Assembly (NCBI GenBank): GCA_033026295.1
Contig: CM065183.1
Span: forward strand, 21,429,202-21,493,201
DNA length: 64,000 nt
Direction of reading: 5' to 3'
Source: Channa striata
Lineage: Eukaryota; Chordata; Actinopteri; Anabantiformes; Channidae
Positions 60,264 to 64,000 of this stretch are shown here, one piece after another; position 1 is the first letter of the stretch, and every line of letters begins with the position of its first letter. The notes beneath the pieces were generated by a model. That model was given only the letters and a program-made list of their open reading frames with translations. It searched no databases and had not been told where the DNA came from. The translations under genes were made by a program, and so were the position numbers.

Positions 60264-62463
60264 TTCCAGGATAATTCATGCATGTTGTTAATGGCTCCAG
60301 TGAGATATTTAAAGCTGCTTTTCAGCTCAGCGATGATGGATGTTGAAATGAGCTTTGCCCCGTGAAGGAGACCGAGCCGTAGCCAAATAACTCATCGAGT
60401 GCGGATGCTGCAGAGGAGGGAAGAGGCTCTCATCCCGACGGGGTGAAGAGTCTCCAGCTGCTGGTCTTCCTGCCTGTAGTAGCACAGGTTGTCAAGAGGA
60501 CGTGGATGAATATGAATAAGACGCCTTCCTCCTGCACTTGAATCAGAAAATATCTTTGCTTCCACTCTCGTGACGCTTTCTTTACTCCGTCTTCCTGCGA
60601 CACGTGACCCCAACAGTGACATCAGCCTCACTGCTCTTGACCCTCATTCACCTTATCGCAGATACACAGCTGTTCGCGCTCGCTACTTTCCCGAGCTTCA
60701 TACCAAACTCCGTCGGCCACACAGAGGCTGACGTGTTTGGATATAACAGATATAACCGGACGGGATTACGCCGTGACATCCACGTCTCTCATTGTGCTCA
60801 GCGGTGAACAAGTAGCAGCACTTCACTTTACAGCTTTACACCTTACAGTAATATCAGGGTAATAATATGAGAATATCAAAGTGATACAGAGAAAATATCG
60901 ACATAATACGTCAACGGGGCTGATATCCCTGTAATTAAAAGGTAATAAGTAGATCATATCTTACTAGTTACAAAGTAACTAGTTATTATAAAGTTATTAT
61001 AGCAATAATAACAAGACTATGGTAATATTATTGTTAATGCTAAATTTAAATAACCTGCTAAGTGTAGGCAACAGGAGGTCAAAAGCCGTGGGTCAAACCG
61101 TGAAAACCCAACGGCGTGAGCGACCGCACTTAGCTGGACATTTTGCGTTTAGTCTTTGTGTAACGACCAGGAAACAAAACTAGCTGCTTCCTGTTTTCTT
61201 TGTCGTGGTCAATGACTGATGACTTGATGGCTCCTCAGAAGGAAAGCCATCTTAAGTCATGGTTGTAGTCTAAGTCATAAACCCCAGCATGTTAATATTG
61301 ATTATCCCCATGATAAATCTTTACCTTATTAAGATATCCCCCATATTATCTTGCTAATATGAATTATATTTATTACCCCACTATTACTCATAACAGAGAT
61401 GTAAAGTGGTAACAAACAGAGTGAATGTGTATTTATATTTAATAGTTCTTTTCCACTGCTTTTCTGTGGGAAAAGACTTTTCGATCCACTTTGCATAATG
61501 TGATATACATGCGAGCTGCAGTCACACGGTTTGGCCACTTTGGCAAAATGACTTCACAGCCCACGGCTGTTCCCAGTGGGTGTGAGCTAAATCCAACAAG
61601 TGGTCAAAAAACGGAACAATGCAGCTGCACAGGAGTAAGCGGAACACAGCTCCTCAACAGACAGTTAAACGCTGCTCTGGCCCTGGCTAAAAATTCGGAC
61701 AGGTCATCTTTGGATCGACAGGGTGGCGTCAGAAAAAAATGAGCGAGAAGCGATGCAGAAAGATCCAAGGAGACAAAGAAAAGAAAGGAAATAGGCCGAA
61801 GGAACAATTCTCAAATTGACAAAAAGAGGCAAAAAGCACAACAGAAGGAGTGATGGCCTCAGTAGTTTTTGAAGGTTTGCGTGAACAGACATTTAGTCAT
61901 TTGGCTCCTGGATAAATTCATCTCCGACCACGTTAGTTTGCTGTGTTGTTGAAGCACTGTCTGCTCTGACTGCATCACATAAACCCTCCGTTCTCAGGCT
62001 TTCCATTTTCAAACATGTGTCAGAATAAATATCCAGTGATTCTGCGGGACTTTCTCGTACAGTTTGACTCAAAGATGTTACAGTGATAATTTGGACACAC
62101 ACTTTCTAACATCATTTCACCAAAAAAAACAAATCCGCCTCAGAAAAGGTACAGGCTGCACCCGTTTGAGGTTGATGGATGTTACGTGTTGTACGTGACA
62201 AATAACATGTCAATTTTTTCAGCTTTGCTGGAGGTTGTTTTATGAATTGTATGATTTAATCATTTCCCTTTTAACCAACAAAACCTGTGATTGTGAGTCA
62301 CCATCAGACTCCAGAAGCAGATTTGTTTTTTCTGTTGACGCAGAACCAGGTTTGGACAGTTGACTGAATCCATCGACTACGTGCATCACGCCTCCGCCCT
62401 AAACCTTAAATGTACTCCCTTTCACGTTACAATAAAAAACGAAATCCCGTCCACGAGGCAGCG

Positions 62464-62777
62464 TTAACCCTCCAGCAAGACGTGCCAGCGGCAGACCTGC
62501 TGTCCTCGACTCTCCTTCATGTCCTGCCAGTGGAGCTGCTCCTCCTCCCCGCTGCTGTTCTGACCCAGAGCGATCCAGCCCACCATCTCCTTGCGCTTCA
62601 TGCTGCGGCGACTGTAGATGGAGATCAGCAGCGTGACGTCTGACAGCTGGAAAAGAGCCACCTGGAAGACGAATGTCTCCTTGTAGACGGGGTTGGGTTG
62701 GCCACGACGCACTGACGTCTTGCATCGAGAGATCTCCTGACCGACCGAGTTCAGCAGAGTTAGACGACCGTAGGTGT
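62464..62777 (-). CDS. syt16: Synaptotagmin-16-like, last coding exon (C2B domain)
   Basis: This exon encodes the C2B domain and the C-terminus, from DTYGRLTLLNSVGQE to RWHVLLEG and a TAA stop at 62464-62466. Family-diagnostic phrases are CKTSVRRGQPNPVYKETFVF, QVALFQLSDVTLLISIY and WIALGQNSSGEEEQ. They place it in the SYT14/SYT16 branch, with GQNSSGEEEQ favouring SYT16. The Asp residues that bind calcium in loop 3 of classical synaptotagmins are replaced (ISIYSRRSMKRKE), so membrane binding should be calcium-independent. The acceptor is TCTTCTGGTCCAG, and the split Asp codon joins exactly to the previous exon. Confidence 0.93.
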
Positions 62778-62932
62778 CTGGACCAGAAGAGAGCAAAGGG
62801 AAATGAGTCACTCCTTTCACGTTACAGCAGATTTATAGACTGTCATGAATCAACACCAGCATGTTCCCGCCAAACACGCGAGCTGCTCAGGCTACATTAT
62901 GATGAAGCGTGTGTGTGTCTGTCACTGCAGAC
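62778..62932 (-). other. syt16: syt16 intron
   Basis: 155 bases with GT and AG ends, phase 1. Nothing else seen. Confidence 0.9.
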
Positions 62933-63122
62933 CTGGGGGCCTGTTGATGGCCAGGTTTCTGAAGTGGCTGCCCTTGATGACCTCCACAGACATGCGTCCA
63001 GTTGTGGCGTTGTAGGAGAGACCCACCAGCAGCTCGGGGACACCGCCGTGGGTCAGAGACTGGGTGGATGAGGCACTGTCGCTCTGAGACACAGCGGACA
63101 GACTCAGCTGGGAGTCCACGCT
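62933..63122 (-). CDS. syt16: Synaptotagmin-16-like, linker and start of C2B
   Basis: 190 bases, entered in phase 0 and left in phase 1. It encodes a Ser-rich linker (SVDSQLSLSAVSQSDSASST) and the first C2B strand (GVPELLVGLSYNATTGRMSV), through EVIKGSHFRNLAINRPP. The sequence strongly resembles the SYT14/SYT16 family. The acceptor is CTGATTCCTCAG and the donor is GTCTGC, which is acceptable but not optimal. Confidence 0.93.
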
Positions 63123-63344
63123 CTGAGGAATCAGAGACAGAAACAAACACGGAGCAACGTGCAGCGTCATGTGAAATAACGTAAGTGAAGGTGCGGTTAT
63201 AATAAACTGGCTCAGGATCACGTCCTGTCACGTGTCAAAGTGTCCCAGAGAAAGACAGTAAGACATTTGATATAAGATCAAAAATAAGAAAAGAAGTTTG
63301 ACAGCTTCACTGCTCTGTGTTTACTCTGCTTGCGATAAACTCAC
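63123..63344 (-). other. syt16: syt16 intron
   Basis: 222 bases, donor GTGAGT, phase 0. Nothing else seen. Confidence 0.9.
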
Positions 63345-63806
63345 CTTGAGGTTACTTCGAGGCTCCAGAACCAGCGTCGTCTCAATCGCGCCTCCATCCG
63401 GGCTGAGCCTCTCAAGACGCAGCACCTTCTCGCCCATCATCCGCTCGCGGGACATTCTGCCTCCGAGTGCGTACAGCCTGAAGCGGACGGCCGACACCTT
63501 CAGGTCGGCCGGCTCCAGGCGCGAGAAGCGAAACGTCTCGTTGAAGTGCGGAAGCGAACCTTTCTGCACCGACGTCTTGTGGCGTTGCTTCTTGGCGGGC
63601 AGCAGGACCATGTGCACCTGCCAGGAGTCCATCCCGCTGCGGGCCTTGTCTGGGATGTCCCGAGCCGCAATGACAGAAACCAGCACCTTCTCTGCGTCAG
63701 GGTGGTATTCCAGAGAGAGGACCAGGTCCCCACATTTAGAGATCGGGGTTCGAGGGGAAGAGATGGCAGGCTGAGACGAGGCCTCGTTGTCAGGTGGCTG
63801 TTCTTG
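63345..63806 (-). CDS. syt16: Synaptotagmin-16-like, C2A exon
   Basis: 154 in-frame codons (phase 0 both ends) between the acceptor CACCCTCTTAG and the donor GTGAGT. After a Pro/Ser-rich lead (QEQPPDNEASSQPAISSPRT) comes C2A: CGDLVLSLEYHPDAEKVLVS, then DSWQVHMVLLPAKKQRHKTS and RERMMGEKVLRLE, ending LVLEPRSNLK. The phrases RERMMGEK and LVLEPRSN favour SYT16 over SYT14. Canonical calcium-binding Asp residues are missing: SDPY is replaced by DSWQ, and loop 3 is YALGGR. The protein is expected to act in membrane trafficking as a calcium-independent, oligomerising synaptotagmin. The N-terminal part lies past the right edge. Confidence 0.93.
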
Positions 63807-64000
63807 CTAAGAGGGTGAAACGAGAAACAACATCGAGCCAAAGTTACCAACAATTTCTGTTGCGCTTGGTCTGTCGAAACACGGGACTTCTGTTGCCGTC
63901 CTGACGGACGCGTGCGCTAGGGTGACACATAGTCTCAAAGGACGACTGGGACACAGCAGGCCCACCCAGGACACAGCTGCACCGGCTCATCCGACAACTC
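63807..64000 (-). other. syt16: syt16 intron (continues beyond the window)
   Basis: Sequence upstream of the C2A exon acceptor; no further exon is visible before the edge. Confidence 0.7.

Larger units (their letters stand above)
57561..62463. other. Intergenic region between sertad4-like and syt16
   Basis: About 4.9 kb that includes the unresolved syt16 3' UTR. It contains a hammerhead-like motif near 57.92 kb, a 13-base inverted repeat at 58511-58624 and two dinucleotide repeats. No protein-coding gene is recognised. Confidence 0.55.

Overview
This window is vertebrate nuclear DNA, almost certainly from a spiny-rayed (acanthomorph) teleost. The species cannot be read from the sequence. The reasons are spliced genes with vertebrate orthologues, long introns, abundant CA/TG microsatellites, fish-type tRNA-derived SINEs, L2-like and Penelope-like retroelement fragments, and CpG-rich promoters carrying GCTAAC/GTTAGC motifs. 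There are no bacterial genes, operons, CRISPR arrays or rRNA/tRNA genes. No new biochemical system is visible. The interest lies in gene order, one unexpected gene and some promoter and repeat structure.

All recognised genes lie on the minus strand, so they read from right to left. (1) 62464-63806: the last three coding exons of a synaptotagmin-16-type gene (C2A, linker, C2B); its 5' part lies beyond the right edge. (2) 53889-57453: a SERTAD4-like gene reconstructed from four exons, with an unmistakable SERTA domain. (3) 37255-50978: sgpp1, sphingosine-1-phosphate phosphatase 1, complete in three coding exons (predicted 508 aa). (4) 29078-30214: wdr89, complete, with an uninterrupted coding region (378 aa). 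(5) 16495-16651: the first coding exon of ppp2r5e (PP2A B56-epsilon regulatory subunit), with a probable non-coding first exon and CpG-island promoter near 25.9-26.4 kb. The remaining ppp2r5e exons were not found and should lie left of the window.

The block ppp2r5e-wdr89-sgpp1 matches human 14q23.2. The added pair syt16 then sertad4-like, head to tail, repeats the order and orientation of SYT14 then SERTAD4 at human 1q32.2. The simplest reading is that this fish keeps a SERTAD4 duplicate at the 14q23-type locus, which the human locus appears to lack.

Functionally the neighbours are unrelated: phosphatase regulation, a WD scaffold, ER lipid signalling, a transcription cofactor and membrane trafficking. 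Nothing suggests an operon-like unit. The spaces between them are introns, long 3' untranslated regions and repeat-bearing intergenic DNA. Two CpG-island promoters (ppp2r5e and sgpp1) share an identical 14-mer, the most curious non-coding observation here.
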